DNA from: Prosthecobacter gellanilyticus
GTDB lineage: Bacteria; Verrucomicrobiota; Verrucomicrobiia; Verrucomicrobiales; Verrucomicrobiaceae
DNA length: 64,000 nucleotides
NCBI RefSeq assembly: GCF_007992435.1
Contig: NZ_BKAG01000027.1
Location: 27,671-91,670, forward strand
Direction of reading: 5' to 3'
Shown in pieces: positions 35,327 to 43,510 of the stretch. The position numbers and the translations under genes are program-made. The notes below the pieces were generated by a model. That model saw only the letters and a list, made by a program, of their open reading frames with translations, was not told the DNA's origin and made no database searches. Every line of letters starts with the position of its first letter. Position 1 is the first letter of the stretch.

Positions 35327-35367
35327 TCGCCGCTTAGCTCGAGTTCCGGGTTAAGCGGCGATTTTTT
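35327..35367 (+). terminator. Rho-independent terminator of the fasciclin gene
   Basis: TCGCCGCTTA pairs perfectly with TAAGCGGCGA, followed by six T residues. It lies 34 nt after the stop codon. Confidence 0.9.
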
Positions 35368-35555
35368 GAGAGACAGTTGGTGAGAGGTGGATTCCAAGTT
35401 GTCAGGCATGGCCCTTATTGCCCTAGCTTGACACCCTTAGCCCGGCATCATCTTTCTGAATCCACTTCACAGTGAAACAGCATAACTAAAAGTTATGCAT
35501 TATGAGGTGAAGATACGAGCTCCGTCACTGCATCTCGAAGACTGCTTGCTGCGGG

Positions 35556-35750
35556 TCATCGAATGCTCAGGTCAATGAAGACAATTTCGAGCGGCAAGCC
35601 GTCCGAGAAACTGAGTTTGATTTCATTAGGGCCGTCCCGCAGGGCTTCTTTGGCGACGGTCCACGCGCGCAGAGCCTCCGCGCTGCCGAGCCCGTCGGAA
35701 TTGGGCTGCGGATAGCGCTCCGAAACATCGTTCAAGAAGAGACGATGACG
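35556..35750 (-). pseudogene. C-terminal remnant of a glycoside-hydrolase-type gene
   Basis: On the minus strand an open segment of 64 codons ends at a TGA (35556-35558). It encodes LFLNDVSERYPQPNSDGLG, ALRAWTVAKEALRDGPNEIK and EIVFIDLSI, which reads like the beta-sandwich tail of a secreted hydrolase. An in-frame TGA lies immediately upstream and there is no start, so it is a decayed fragment. The copies of a short dispersed repeat begin just beyond its upstream end. The parent family cannot be named with certainty. Confidence 0.5.
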
Positions 35751-35776
35751 TCAGTTCCCTTCGCCCCTCTGTGGCT

Positions 35777-35810
35777 GGTCATTCGTGTCAATGAGTGTCC
35801 ATGAGTGGTT
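35777..35810 (+). repeat. Dispersed repeat, GGTCATT...GTGGTT family, copy a
   Basis: GGTCATTCGTGTCAATGAGT plus GTCCATGAGTGGTT matches copy b at 35934-35967. The similarity continues for about 50 nt downstream of both copies, making a diverged ~157-bp tandem duplication in the gap before the sugar dehydrogenase gene. Confidence 0.75.
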
Positions 35811-35933
35811 AAAACTGGGATAGCCAGCCAGTGTCGATCGCCTCGCGCTCGTCAGAAGTGTCGCCAAGGCCACTATATGCAGCCCAGAGACAGGTGCTTA
35901 TGAACACTGATTCCGGCCATCCCATAGTGGTAT

Positions 35934-35967
35934 GGTCATTCGTGTTAATTCGTGTCCATTCGTGGTT
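35934..35967 (+). repeat. Dispersed repeat, GGTCATT...GTGGTT family, copy b
   Basis: GGTCATTCGTGTTAATTCGT plus GTCCATTCGTGGTT. It lies 157 nt from copy a. Related copies lie at 42674-42707 (opposite strand) and 43242-43315 (as an inverted pair). Confidence 0.75.
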
Positions 35968-36062
35968 GAAGGCCTGTGATTGCCAGCTGGTGCAGATCGA
36001 CCTTTCGCTTGTCAAAGGCGTAGATTTCTGGTGCAATGACCTCCTCCCCCAACTGCTTCACC

Positions 36063-38513
36063 ATGAGCTTTCTCCGACTTCTGTCGGCGTTGTTGCTGAC
36101 CTCTGCGCTCAGCCACGGCGCCTTTCCCACGCTTTATCTGAAGCCGGTGGTGCTGCAGCAGTTTCACTCGCCCACCTGCATCACGTATGCGCCAGATGGC
36201 AGCGGGAGGGTGTTCGTCGTGGACCAGCCGGGCCGTGTCTACATCATCGAAAACGGCATGATGCGGCCCACGCCGTTTCTGGACATCTCCAGCACGGCCA
36301 CGACCGTGGCGCACCGGAAGGTGATTGCCGTGGGAACGGGGTATGCGGAACGTGGTTTGTTAGGCCTGGCCTTTCATCCGGGGTATGCGAATCCGGCCTC
36401 GCCGGGTTATCGGAAGTTCTATGTGAACTATAACAAGGCGTATCAGGCGGGGATTGATCCACCGGCGCATGACGGTCTTGGCTGGACGCCGAACTGCACG
36501 ACGGTCATCGCGGAGTTTCAGGTGTCTGCAGCAGATGCAAACAGCGCGGATCCGCTCTCAGAGCGGAAGATGCTGCTGTATGCGCAGCCGCAGTCTAACC
36601 ATAATGGTGGCAACATGGTCATGGACAGCAGCGGACTGCTCTACATCGGCAGTGGAGATGGTGGTAATGCCAACGACGTGGGGACTGGTCACAACGCAAC
36701 CAACGCCCTCGGCAACGGCCAGGACAAGACGGTGTATCTGGGAAAAATCCTGCGCATCGACCCGCTGGGCACAAATGGTCCGGGCGGGCAGTATGGCATC
36801 CCTCCGGGGAATCCGTTTGTCGGTGCTGGCGGTGGTGTGAAGGAGGAGATCTATGCCTTTGGCATTCGCAATCCGTGGGGCCTTTCTTTGGATGATGGTC
36901 CGGGCGGCACAGGCCGGCTTTTCTGCGCGGATGTGGGGCAGGACAGGATCGAGGAAGTGGACATCATCACCAATGGCGGCAACTACGGCTGGCGCTACAT
37001 GGAGGGAAATGAGCGGCCGTCCTTTTCCTCCACCATGGCGCATCCCGGTGGCACACTGACCGCGCCGATCGTGGAGTATGCGCATCCGAGTGCCACCAGC
37101 TCCAGCCTGCCGAAGCTAGGTCTTTCCATCACCGGGGGCTCTGTTTATCGCGGTGCGGCGATTCCGGCGCTGCAGGGCAAGTATGTTTTTGGGGATTATG
37201 GAGCCACCTCGGGGGCCCCGAGCGGTATCCTGATGGGTTTGGAGGAGACGGCGCCGGGCAGCGGGACCTTCACCTTCACCCCGGCCATTCCGCTGCTGGG
37301 TGGCAACCCTTTCTCCGCGCGTGTGATCTCCATGGGTGAGGATGAAGCCGGGGAAATTTATGTGGGCACCAAGGTCTCCTCCGGAGTTACGGCGCAGGAG
37401 AATGGTCTGCCTAACGGAGGATTATACAAGCTGGTGCCAGTCCCCACGAATCCGGCGCCTATCACGCTCACCGCAGTGAAGGACAACAGCATGTTTTCCG
37501 AGGGTGAACTGAGCAACGGCACGGGAGATATCTTTGCGGGCACGTCCTCAGCAGTGGATTTCCGTCGCGGTCTGCTGTCCTTCGATCTGAGCAGCGTGCC
37601 GGCAAACACGCGCATCGGCGCGGCCATCCTGCAACTGCGCATGACCAGCGCCGAGACGCCCTCCGGCAACCCTGCGCGTAGCACCACGCTCAGCCGTCTC
37701 AATCAGTCCTGGGGCGAGGCGGGGTCCTTCAGCGGCAGCGGCGGGGTCGCCGCTCTTTCAGGTGATGTCACCTTCGTGAACCGCTTTTACTCTCCCACCA
37801 GCCCGATCTCATGGGGGGAGGGCAATGAAGGCGGCGATTTCTCCACGAGTGTGTCCTCTTCCTTCAATATCCGCACTGAACTCGGCTACTACGCATTCCA
37901 GGGACCGCAGATGGTGAATGACGTGCAGGCCTGGCTGGCCGCGCCGGCCACGAACCATGGCTGGATCCTTCGGTCAGATGAAGGCTCGCCTTCGACCACG
38001 AAACGCTTTTCCAGCCGTGAAAATGCGGACTCAGCCAGTCGTCCGAAACTGACACTGATCCACGCGACTCCGTATGAAAACTGGCAGGCGGTTTATTTCC
38101 CGGGCCTCTTGACCGGGCAGTATCTGGACCCGGAAGGTGATGCGGATGGCGACGGCATTTATAACCAGATCGAGTATGCCTATGGATTCAACCCCACCGG
38201 TTTCAACACGTCTGACAACTTCACCACCACCGTGACACCTGTGGGCGCCAATGCGGACCTCACGCTCACTTTTCGCCGTGACACGCAGGCGACAGATCTG
38301 ACCTACCAACTGCAGGCCAGTGAGAATCTCACGACCTGGACGACCATTGCGGAGAGCATCAGCGGGGCCGCTGCCACAGGTCAGAATGGCGGGACGATTC
38401 TTTCGGATACCACACTGAGCGGGACAGTGAACCTCGTGACCGTGAAGCGAACGCTCAGCGGATCAAGTGTGAGCAAACAATTCGTTCGGCTCAATGTGGT
38501 GCGCGCGCCGTGA
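36063..38513 (+). CDS. PQQ-type sugar dehydrogenase (GSDH) with DNRLRE-like domain
   Basis: The ATG at 36063 gives 816 residues with signal peptide MSFLRLLSALLLTSALSHGA. Residues ~25-450 form a six-bladed propeller of the glucose/sorbosone dehydrogenase family (HSPTCITYAPDGSGRVFV, GLLGLAFHPGY, SNHNGGNMVMDSSGLLYIG, YAFGIRNPWGLSLD, GGNYGWRYMEGNERP). The catalytic His of the family falls in QSNHNGGN. Residues ~470-680 resemble a DNRLRE/CBM96-type domain (FRRGLLSFDLSSVPANTRIGAA). The end has a Ca-binding EGDADGDGIYN loop and a beta domain. It oxidises sugars or other alcohols in the periplasm; the substrate is unknown. Confidence 0.9.
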   Translation: MSFLRLLSALLLTSALSHGAFPTLYLKPVVLQQFHSPTCITYAPDGSGRVFVVDQPGRVYIIENGMMRPTPFLDISSTATTVAHRKVIAVGTGYAERGLLGLAFHPGYANPASPGYRKFYVNYNKAYQAGIDPPAHDGLGWTPNCTTVIAEFQVSAADANSADPLSERKMLLYAQPQSNHNGGNMVMDSSGLLYIGSGDGGNANDVGTGHNATNALGNGQDKTVYLGKILRIDPLGTNGPGGQYGIPPGNPFVGAGGGVKEEIYAFGIRNPWGLSLDDGPGGTGRLFCADVGQDRIEEVDIITNGGNYGWRYMEGNERPSFSSTMAHPGGTLTAPIVEYAHPSATSSSLPKLGLSITGGSVYRGAAIPALQGKYVFGDYGATSGAPSGILMGLEETAPGSGTFTFTPAIPLLGGNPFSARVISMGEDEAGEIYVGTKVSSGVTAQENGLPNGGLYKLVPVPTNPAPITLTAVKDNSMFSEGELSNGTGDIFAGTSSAVDFRRGLLSFDLSSVPANTRIGAAILQLRMTSAETPSGNPARSTTLSRLNQSWGEAGSFSGSGGVAALSGDVTFVNRFYSPTSPISWGEGNEGGDFSTSVSSSFNIRTELGYYAFQGPQMVNDVQAWLAAPATNHGWILRSDEGSPSTTKRFSSRENADSASRPKLTLIHATPYENWQAVYFPGLLTGQYLDPEGDADGDGIYNQIEYAYGFNPTGFNTSDNFTTTVTPVGANADLTLTFRRDTQATDLTYQLQASENLTTWTTIAESISGAAATGQNGGTILSDTTLSGTVNLVTVKRTLSGSSVSKQFVRLNVVRAP

Positions 38514-38587
38514 TCCGGTCTAGGATCAATGCCGCTAAGCAATATGGGATGGCTGTGATCTTGTGCCTTGAGGGCCAAGGGCCCGAC

Positions 38588-38792
38588 ACTCCTCAGCCCA
38601 GGCCAACGGCCTGGGATTCAGCATGTTTCGCACTCACCAACGAACCAGAGCGCCGAAGGTGCGACACTCGCCTCCTCGGGTTCATTTGCCGCTGCAACGT
38701 CCGGCGTCGAGTGTCGGCCCTACAGGCCTCAACGTCGGACAACCGACGTTGCGTTGGCGCGTTTCCCAGGCCGTTGGCCTGGGCTGAGGAGT
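38588..38792. repeat. Palindromic repeat element with perfect 28-bp ends
   Basis: ACTCCTCAGCCCAGGCCAAC with CGGCCTGGG (38588-38615) is exactly the reverse complement of 38765-38792. Inside are a perfect hairpin CAACGTCGG-ACAA-CCGACGTTG (38730-38751) and a CGACACTCG/CGAGTGTCG pair. No gene lies within. It sits between two convergent genes. Confidence 0.88.
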
Positions 38793-38840
38793 GCCGCCTC
38801 TTCGAGGCTCCAAACTCAGGATTGATCAGCGGCATTGGGT

Positions 38841-39665
38841 CTACGGTGAATAAGCCACCTCTGTCTCCACCACCATCTCGATGAAGTAGAAGCCGCGGCT
38901 CTGCGTGGAGTCAACGTAGAGAGTCCGGGCGTTGTTGCTGGTGGCAACGGCGGTCTGGGTTTGGTTGGCCACACCGCCGGCCGTGAGGGCAAAGTTCACG
39001 GCCACAGGCGGGGTGATCAGATCGGGCGTGTAGCGGACCTTGTACCTGGCTCCGAGCCGCTGGTTGTAGTTCAGGGCCAGACGCTTCGAATTCCCGACCT
39101 CGGACTGAATGAACACGGTGTTGAGCTTGAAGTTCAGGCTGGGCAGCTCAATGCGCACCACACCGTTGGCATAACTGGTGTTGTATTTCGGCAGGTTGCC
39201 CTGGTTTGCCGTGCCCTCGTCGTTGGCTTTGAGGAGGGTGCCATCCATCGCATAATGGGAGTCGTGACCATAGCAGATGATGAGCTGGGTATCGCCATGG
39301 AGGTAGGCATCCACGATCGTGGCCGAATGCGTGCACACCGCGCTCACCGCGTAAAAAACATCTCCGGGACCGCGAGTGACCACCATCTTTCCGCCAGGCA
39401 GGTTTTCATTGAAGAGGCCCACGCGCACAGAGCCGTAAGTGCTCTGCAGCACCGGAAAATCGGCGGTCTTCAGGTCGATGACATTCGCCACGTTCACACC
39501 GGGTGAGATGTCTGCCAGCACAGTGCTGCGCGCGCCGCTGCCCACAGAGGCGATGCAACCGAGCGCGAAGGTTTTTACCCACTCGCGACGGCTGAGCATT
39601 TCCAAGGAAGCCCGTTTGCGGGGAGCGCAGACGGCACGCAGGGGGCAGGGTTCCGTGGTGGACAT
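38841..39665 (-). CDS. Secreted Rieske [2Fe-2S] protein
   Basis: The 274-residue protein has a twin-arginine-type N-terminus (SRREWVKTFALGCIASVGSG, about residues 25-44). The start may be the ATG at 39665 or an ATG 22 codons later just before the twin arginines. The Rieske cluster ligands are C111-T-H113 and C131-Y-G-H134. The intervening spacing suits a short Rieske fold as in arsenite oxidase small subunits and plastocyanin-coupled proteins. The ~110-residue C-terminal region forms an extra beta domain. Electron transfer partners are unknown, but PQQ-type dehydrogenases flank it on both sides. Confidence 0.88.
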   Translation of the reverse strand: MSTTEPCPLRAVCAPRKRASLEMLSRREWVKTFALGCIASVGSGARSTVLADISPGVNVANVIDLKTADFPVLQSTYGSVRVGLFNENLPGGKMVVTRGPGDVFYAVSAVCTHSATIVDAYLHGDTQLIICYGHDSHYAMDGTLLKANDEGTANQGNLPKYNTSYANGVVRIELPSLNFKLNTVFIQSEVGNSKRLALNYNQRLGARYKVRYTPDLITPPVAVNFALTAGGVANQTQTAVATSNNARTLYVDSTQSRGFYFIEMVVETEVAYSP

Positions 39666-39794
39666 GGGTTGGAAAGGGGGACTGATATTGTATTGGCCCG
39701 GATCAACGAAAACAAGACTGTAATCCGGTCCGCAACGTTCAGGAATCGTAACAGCCGCCTTGAGAGGCAGCCTTCAGCCCGTATTCTTCCCTCC

Positions 39795-40367
39795 ATGCCT
39801 TCCGAGCCTTTGAAAGAGATCCGTGTCGATCAGATCCTGCGCCCCGGCCAGCCCGCCTCCGGCGTGGAAGCGGAGATGTTCAGCCACACGGCAGGGGGCA
39901 AGGTGGTCGAGTCCGACATCGCGCGCTTCCTGGCCAAGTGGCTGGACAACGTGCTGCGTGTGCCGGGCACGGATTTCAAGATCGGGCTGGACCCCATCCT
40001 CTCATTGATGCCGGGCGTGGGGAGCACGATCGCGTCCGGTGGCGGTGTCATCATTCTTTTGGAAGCCGTGCGCAGCGGAGTGAGCGTGCCCGTGCTGCTG
40101 CGCATGGGAGGGAACATGCTGGTGAACACGGTCTTCGACTTCATCCCGGCCCTGGGACCGGTGGCCTCTGCCTTCTTCAAGTCCAACTCCCGGAACCTCG
40201 GCCTGCTGCAGAAATGGCAGAAGGGACATCAAGAGGCCGTGAAGCGCAGCACAGCGCGCCTCTTTGTGGCGCTCGGGATCATCGTGCTGCTGCTGGCTAT
40301 GATGATTGTGGCGGTGTTCTTCGGGTATGTGTACATGCTGCGGACAGTGTTTGGGATCGGGGCGTGA
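39795..40367 (+). CDS. DUF4112 membrane protein
   Basis: The ATG at 39795 gives 190 residues. The DUF4112 pattern is clear: WLDNVLRVPGTDFKIGLDPI near residues 45-64, LSLMPGVGSTIASGGGVIIL, VNTVFDFIPALGPVASAFFK, and SNSRNLGLLQKW. Two or three hydrophobic helices follow this order, with a C-terminal TM (LFVALGIIVLLLAMMIVAVF). Function of the family is unknown. It stands apart, divergent from the Rieske gene with a 129-bp gap. Confidence 0.88.
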   Translation: MPSEPLKEIRVDQILRPGQPASGVEAEMFSHTAGGKVVESDIARFLAKWLDNVLRVPGTDFKIGLDPILSLMPGVGSTIASGGGVIILLEAVRSGVSVPVLLRMGGNMLVNTVFDFIPALGPVASAFFKSNSRNLGLLQKWQKGHQEAVKRSTARLFVALGIIVLLLAMMIVAVFFGYVYMLRTVFGIGA

Positions 40368-40383
40368 GGACGTGCATCAATTT

Positions 40384-40905
40384 TCAGCCTGTCTCCACGG
40401 TGTGCTGACATGTGTCAGCCAATCCTTCGCGCTCTTTGTTTATCCTGTTCCAGCCAAGGCTTTCCATCACGGGATGAGCTGCGTTTGGTGCTAGCGCAGG
40501 GAGAACGAAGTGCGTGAAGACCTCAAAAAAGGCGTTTAGAGTGGCATCTTTAGCGAACCGGCTTCTTGCCGCCATGGTCACCACCCAATCCGTGTTTCTC
40601 AGTGATGCCCAGAATGCCTCCGGCTGCCAGTAATTTTGCCGGACTAACCAGAGTGCTTTTCCGAGAAGCTTGTTAAACTCCTGCTCGTCACCAGCGACAA
40701 CTGCATCGAGTTCTGTGACATGATACCAGTCCTCCACGAGGTGATTCACGTTGATGAACTCTTGAAGCCGTCCCTGCAATGACGATGGGTTTCCGTGAAC
40801 AACGTCAGCATCAAGCACTGATTCGATGACGATCCAGATGAGTGAGAAGTCGGTGATGTCAAACTCCTCGCGCCAGCCTTTATAACGTAGAAAAGACTCT
40901 GCCAT
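40384..40905 (-). CDS. Hypothetical protein
   Basis: The ATG at 40905 gives 173 residues (MAESFLRYKGWREEFDITDF...); the longer open frame upstream overlaps the preceding gene in another frame and is rejected. The start lies 5 nt beyond the previous stop codon, so the two are probably co-transcribed. It has no signal peptide and is rich in Trp, Asn and Phe (WLVRQNYWQPEAFWASLRNT). Its lower GC content compared with neighbours hints at acquisition. I do not recognise a family; some immunity proteins have a similar look, but that is speculation. Confidence 0.6.
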   Translation of the reverse strand: MAESFLRYKGWREEFDITDFSLIWIVIESVLDADVVHGNPSSLQGRLQEFINVNHLVEDWYHVTELDAVVAGDEQEFNKLLGKALWLVRQNYWQPEAFWASLRNTDWVVTMAARSRFAKDATLNAFFEVFTHFVLPALAPNAAHPVMESLGWNRINKEREGLADTCQHTVETG

Positions 40906-40909
40906 GAGC

Positions 40910-41272
40910 TCAGAGCCGCTTTCCGGTGATGCGTTTGTCGTTGAAGTCGATGGCTTCGAAGGCGGAGTAGCTCTCGTTGAAGGTGAGGACCGCTTTGCCC
41001 TTCTTTTCTCCCTGGCGGTGGAGTTCGACGGTGTGCAGGTCCTTGACCTTAAATTTGGCGGTGAAGTTCGGGTGACGGAAGGTGCCGTCCTCCATGAAGA
41101 CGCATTCGCGGTCAGGCACGCCTGCCTGCACATTTTGCCAGGCCCATTTCGTGGCGAGCAGGAGCTGGCGGAAATGCTCGGTGGTGCCGACACGGCTGGG
41201 GACCTCAGGCTTGTCCGCCAGCAAGGCGAGGGGGGCGATGGCGAGCAGGCAGAGGAAGTGGAGGCGCTTCAT
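40910..41272 (-). CDS. Small secreted protein
   Basis: From the ATG at 41272 the product is 120 residues with signal peptide MKRLHFLCLLAIAPLALLAD. The mature part (GTTEHFRQLLLATKWAWQN, GTFRHPNFTAKFKVKDLHTVEL, AFEAIDFNDKRITGKRL) looks like a compact beta-rich domain with one conserved-looking Cys near residue 57. I do not recognise a named family. It is the first gene of a two-gene minus-strand unit with the hypothetical gene directly downstream. Confidence 0.75.
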   Translation of the reverse strand: MKRLHFLCLLAIAPLALLADKPEVPSRVGTTEHFRQLLLATKWAWQNVQAGVPDRECVFMEDGTFRHPNFTAKFKVKDLHTVELHRQGEKKGKAVLTFNESYSAFEAIDFNDKRITGKRL

Positions 41273-41469
41273 GGTTGGAGAGTTGGATGACAACAAAACG
41301 GGAGGATTTTGTCGATGCTGGTTTTCGGCAGGGTGGAGTGGGGGGATTGAATCCGCCGAAAGACCCGGCGCATCAGCCAGCGTTTGAGTCCGGCTCCGAA
41401 TGTCCGTGGTTTTTCAGGCTTGCCCTGATGGCTGCGGGCGGCGCATCCTCCCGCTCCCCTCCTTCCTTT

Positions 41470-42651
41470 ATGAAGTTCATTGCCTCCCTTCTCCTCGCTC
41501 TTGCGTTTGTCAGCTCGTCTGTGGCTGCAGATGCCATCAAGCTGACCCGTGTGTATGAAAAGCTCGCCACGCAGTGGCCGGTGGCGCTGGTCATTCCGCC
41601 GGATGGCTCCCAGCGTGAGTTCCTGGCGCTGCAGCGCGGGCAGATCCTGATCCTGCCGAAGGATGAGAAGAGCGCCGAGGCGAAGACTTTCCTGGATCTC
41701 AGCTCCCGCGCCATGGAAGCAGCGAACGGCAAGTTTGAGGAAGGTCTCAATGGCCTGGCCTTCCACCCGAAGTTCGCGGAGAACGGTCTCTTTTACATCA
41801 CCTACACGCAGCAGAAGCCGAAGCGTCTCGTGATCAGCGAGATGAAGGCCACCGGCGACAAGGCCGATGAAAAGAGCGAGCGCGTGCTGCTGGAAGTGCC
41901 GCTGATCAACTGGAACCATCACGGTGGCAACATTGTCTTCGGTCCAGATGGCTATCTCTACATCGGCGTGGGTGACACCTCAAAGCGCAACGACGAGAAG
42001 CGCATGGCGCAGCTTAACGCGGTCATGGTCGGCAAGGTGCTGCGCATCGACGTGAACGGTCGCGATCATCACAACGCCTATGGCATTCCCGCGGACAATC
42101 CCTTCGCCGATGGTGTGGATGCGCTGCCGCAAATCTATGCGTATGGCATCCGCAATCCCTGGGGCATGAGCTTTGATGACAAAGGCCGCCTCTGGCTTGC
42201 CGATGTCGGCCAGGACCTGTGGGAAGAGATCAACTGGATCGAAAAAGGCGGCAACTACGGCTGGAGCTATCGCGAAGGTTCACGCCCGTTCGCGCTGCGC
42301 ACGGACACTCCGCCAGAAGGCACAAAGCTGATCGACCCCATCTTTGAATACAACCACGGAGAAGGCCTCAGCATTACCGGCGGCGTCATCTACAAAGGCA
42401 AGGCTGTGCCTGAGGCTGCTGGAGCTTATGTCTACGGTGACTTCGTGCTCGGCAAAATCTGGGCGCTGAAGGTGGATGAAGCCGGCAAGGTGCAGAGCAA
42501 CGACCTCCTCTACACCAGCCCGCAGACCCCCGCTGACAATCCAAAGAAGAAGCCCAGCGTGCTGGTGAAGCCCACCGCCTTTTCTGCCAACGCCGCGGGT
42601 GAGCTCATCGTGCTCGACTGGAATGGCGCTGTGTATCGGGTGGAGAAGTGA
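41470..42651 (+). CDS. PQQ-type sugar dehydrogenase (GSDH), compact form
   Basis: The ATG at 41470 gives 393 residues with signal peptide MKFIASLLLALAFVSSSVAA. The six-bladed propeller motifs are intact: FEEGLNGLAFHPKFAENGLF, NWNHHGGNIVFGPDGYLYIG with the catalytic-type His, KVLRIDVNGRD, IYAYGIRNPWGMSFDDKG, LADVGQDLWEEINWIEKGGN and LSITGGVIYKGKAVPEAAG. It lacks the extra domains of its relative at 36063. Oxidation of aldose sugars in the periplasm is the family role. It ends in a strong terminator that overlaps a copy of a dispersed repeat. Confidence 0.92.
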   Translation: MKFIASLLLALAFVSSSVAADAIKLTRVYEKLATQWPVALVIPPDGSQREFLALQRGQILILPKDEKSAEAKTFLDLSSRAMEAANGKFEEGLNGLAFHPKFAENGLFYITYTQQKPKRLVISEMKATGDKADEKSERVLLEVPLINWNHHGGNIVFGPDGYLYIGVGDTSKRNDEKRMAQLNAVMVGKVLRIDVNGRDHHNAYGIPADNPFADGVDALPQIYAYGIRNPWGMSFDDKGRLWLADVGQDLWEEINWIEKGGNYGWSYREGSRPFALRTDTPPEGTKLIDPIFEYNHGEGLSITGGVIYKGKAVPEAAGAYVYGDFVLGKIWALKVDEAGKVQSNDLLYTSPQTPADNPKKKPSVLVKPTAFSANAAGELIVLDWNGAVYRVEK

Positions 42652-42673
42652 GGTTTGTTAAAGCCTGCGTTTT

Positions 42674-42707
42674 AACCACTGATAGGCGCTGATAATCACT
42701 GATGACC
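42674..42707 (-). repeat. Dispersed repeat, GGTCATT...GTGGTT family, copy c
   Basis: Reverse complement of AACCACTGATAGGCGCTGAT plus AATCACTGATGACC. Its end is part of the terminator stem that follows the sugar dehydrogenase gene. Confidence 0.7.
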
Positions 42708-42735
42708 AAGCCTTCGCGGGCTTGGTCATTTTTTT
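42702..42735 (+). terminator. Rho-independent terminator of the second sugar dehydrogenase gene
   Basis: ATGACCAAGCC and GGCTTGGTCAT form a perfect 11-bp stem with loop TTCGCG, then a run of T residues. The left arm is contributed by the dispersed repeat. Confidence 0.9.
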
Positions 42736-42800
42736 GGGTGGTGAGCTGTGGGTTGAAGATCTGAATGGCGAAGTCTGAGGCTTTGATGGACTGTGCGGCC

Positions 42801-43202
42801 ATGAGCCGCATGATTTACATCACTCTTCCCACGAAGGATCTGCAACGGGCACGCACTTTTTACACGGCCCTGGGCTTTGCGGAGAATGAGAAGTTCAGCG
42901 GCGAGCATGGTGTGGGCATCATCATCAGCGAGACCATCCAGGTGATGCTCTGCGTGGAGTCCTTTTTCGCCACCATCTCGCCCCGAGAGTTGTGTGACAC
43001 CTCCAAGTTTGTCTCGGCGCTGCACTGCCTGAGCTGTGCGAGCAAAGACGAGGTGGATGAGCTGGTGAGGAAAGCCGTGGGAGCTGGAGGTTCGACCTTT
43101 GAGGAAGCTGAAGACCATGGATTCATGTATCAGCACAGCTTTCTGGATCCGGATGGGAATGGCTGGGCACTGATGCATGTGCCTGAGGCGGAGGCGGGCT
43201 GA
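42801..43202 (+). CDS. VOC (glyoxalase/bleomycin-resistance) family protein
   Basis: The ATG at 42801 gives 133 residues; an in-frame upstream start would add 12. The two beta-alpha-beta-beta-beta modules of the VOC fold are visible: MIYITLPTKDLQRARTFYTA at the start and FLDPDGNGWALMHVPE at the end. The SFLDPDGNGW segment matches the metal-proximal strand of family members. No signal peptide is present. Substrate unknown; lactoylglutathione-lyase-like or resistance-type roles are both possible. Confidence 0.85.
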   Translation: MSRMIYITLPTKDLQRARTFYTALGFAENEKFSGEHGVGIIISETIQVMLCVESFFATISPRELCDTSKFVSALHCLSCASKDEVDELVRKAVGAGGSTFEEAEDHGFMYQHSFLDPDGNGWALMHVPEAEAG

Positions 43203-43241
43203 GCGGCTTCGGGCAGTGCTTTCTGAACCCCAGATTCTCTT

Positions 43242-43315
43242 ACCACTCATGGGCACTGATTTGCACTGATGACCCAATCATCAGAGGGTTTGGTCATTAG
43301 TGTGAATTAGTGGTT
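43242..43315. repeat. Dispersed repeat as an inverted pair, copy d
   Basis: ACCACTCATGGGCACTGATT...GATGACC (43242-43274) faces GGTCATTAGTGTGAATTAGT plus GGTT (43292-43315). The two halves can pair to form a hairpin. It lies between the VOC gene and the oxidoreductase gene, with no coding region; the remainder to 43510 shows no feature. Confidence 0.75.
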
Positions 43316-43510
43316 AAAAGAGACCGCTCTCACAGACATGTGCTTTCCCAGTGTCCAGGGCTTGTCGCGCTGACCGGGACACGACGGGCGCGCAGAGCCC
43401 CCTCAAAGCAGCCTTTTTCGGCTCATTTGTGATCGGAAGCGCAGGAAAAGAAAGGTTGCGGGCGGCCCGTCGTATTTGGTAGCCTTCCGTTTCCCCCAGA
43501 CTTCTCTGCC

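Noticed and set aside
40906..41193. N-terminal extension of the hypothetical gene at 40384
   Set aside because: The first 96 codons are Ser/Pro/Thr-rich shadow of the small secreted protein gene in another frame; the ATG at 40905 is the natural start.
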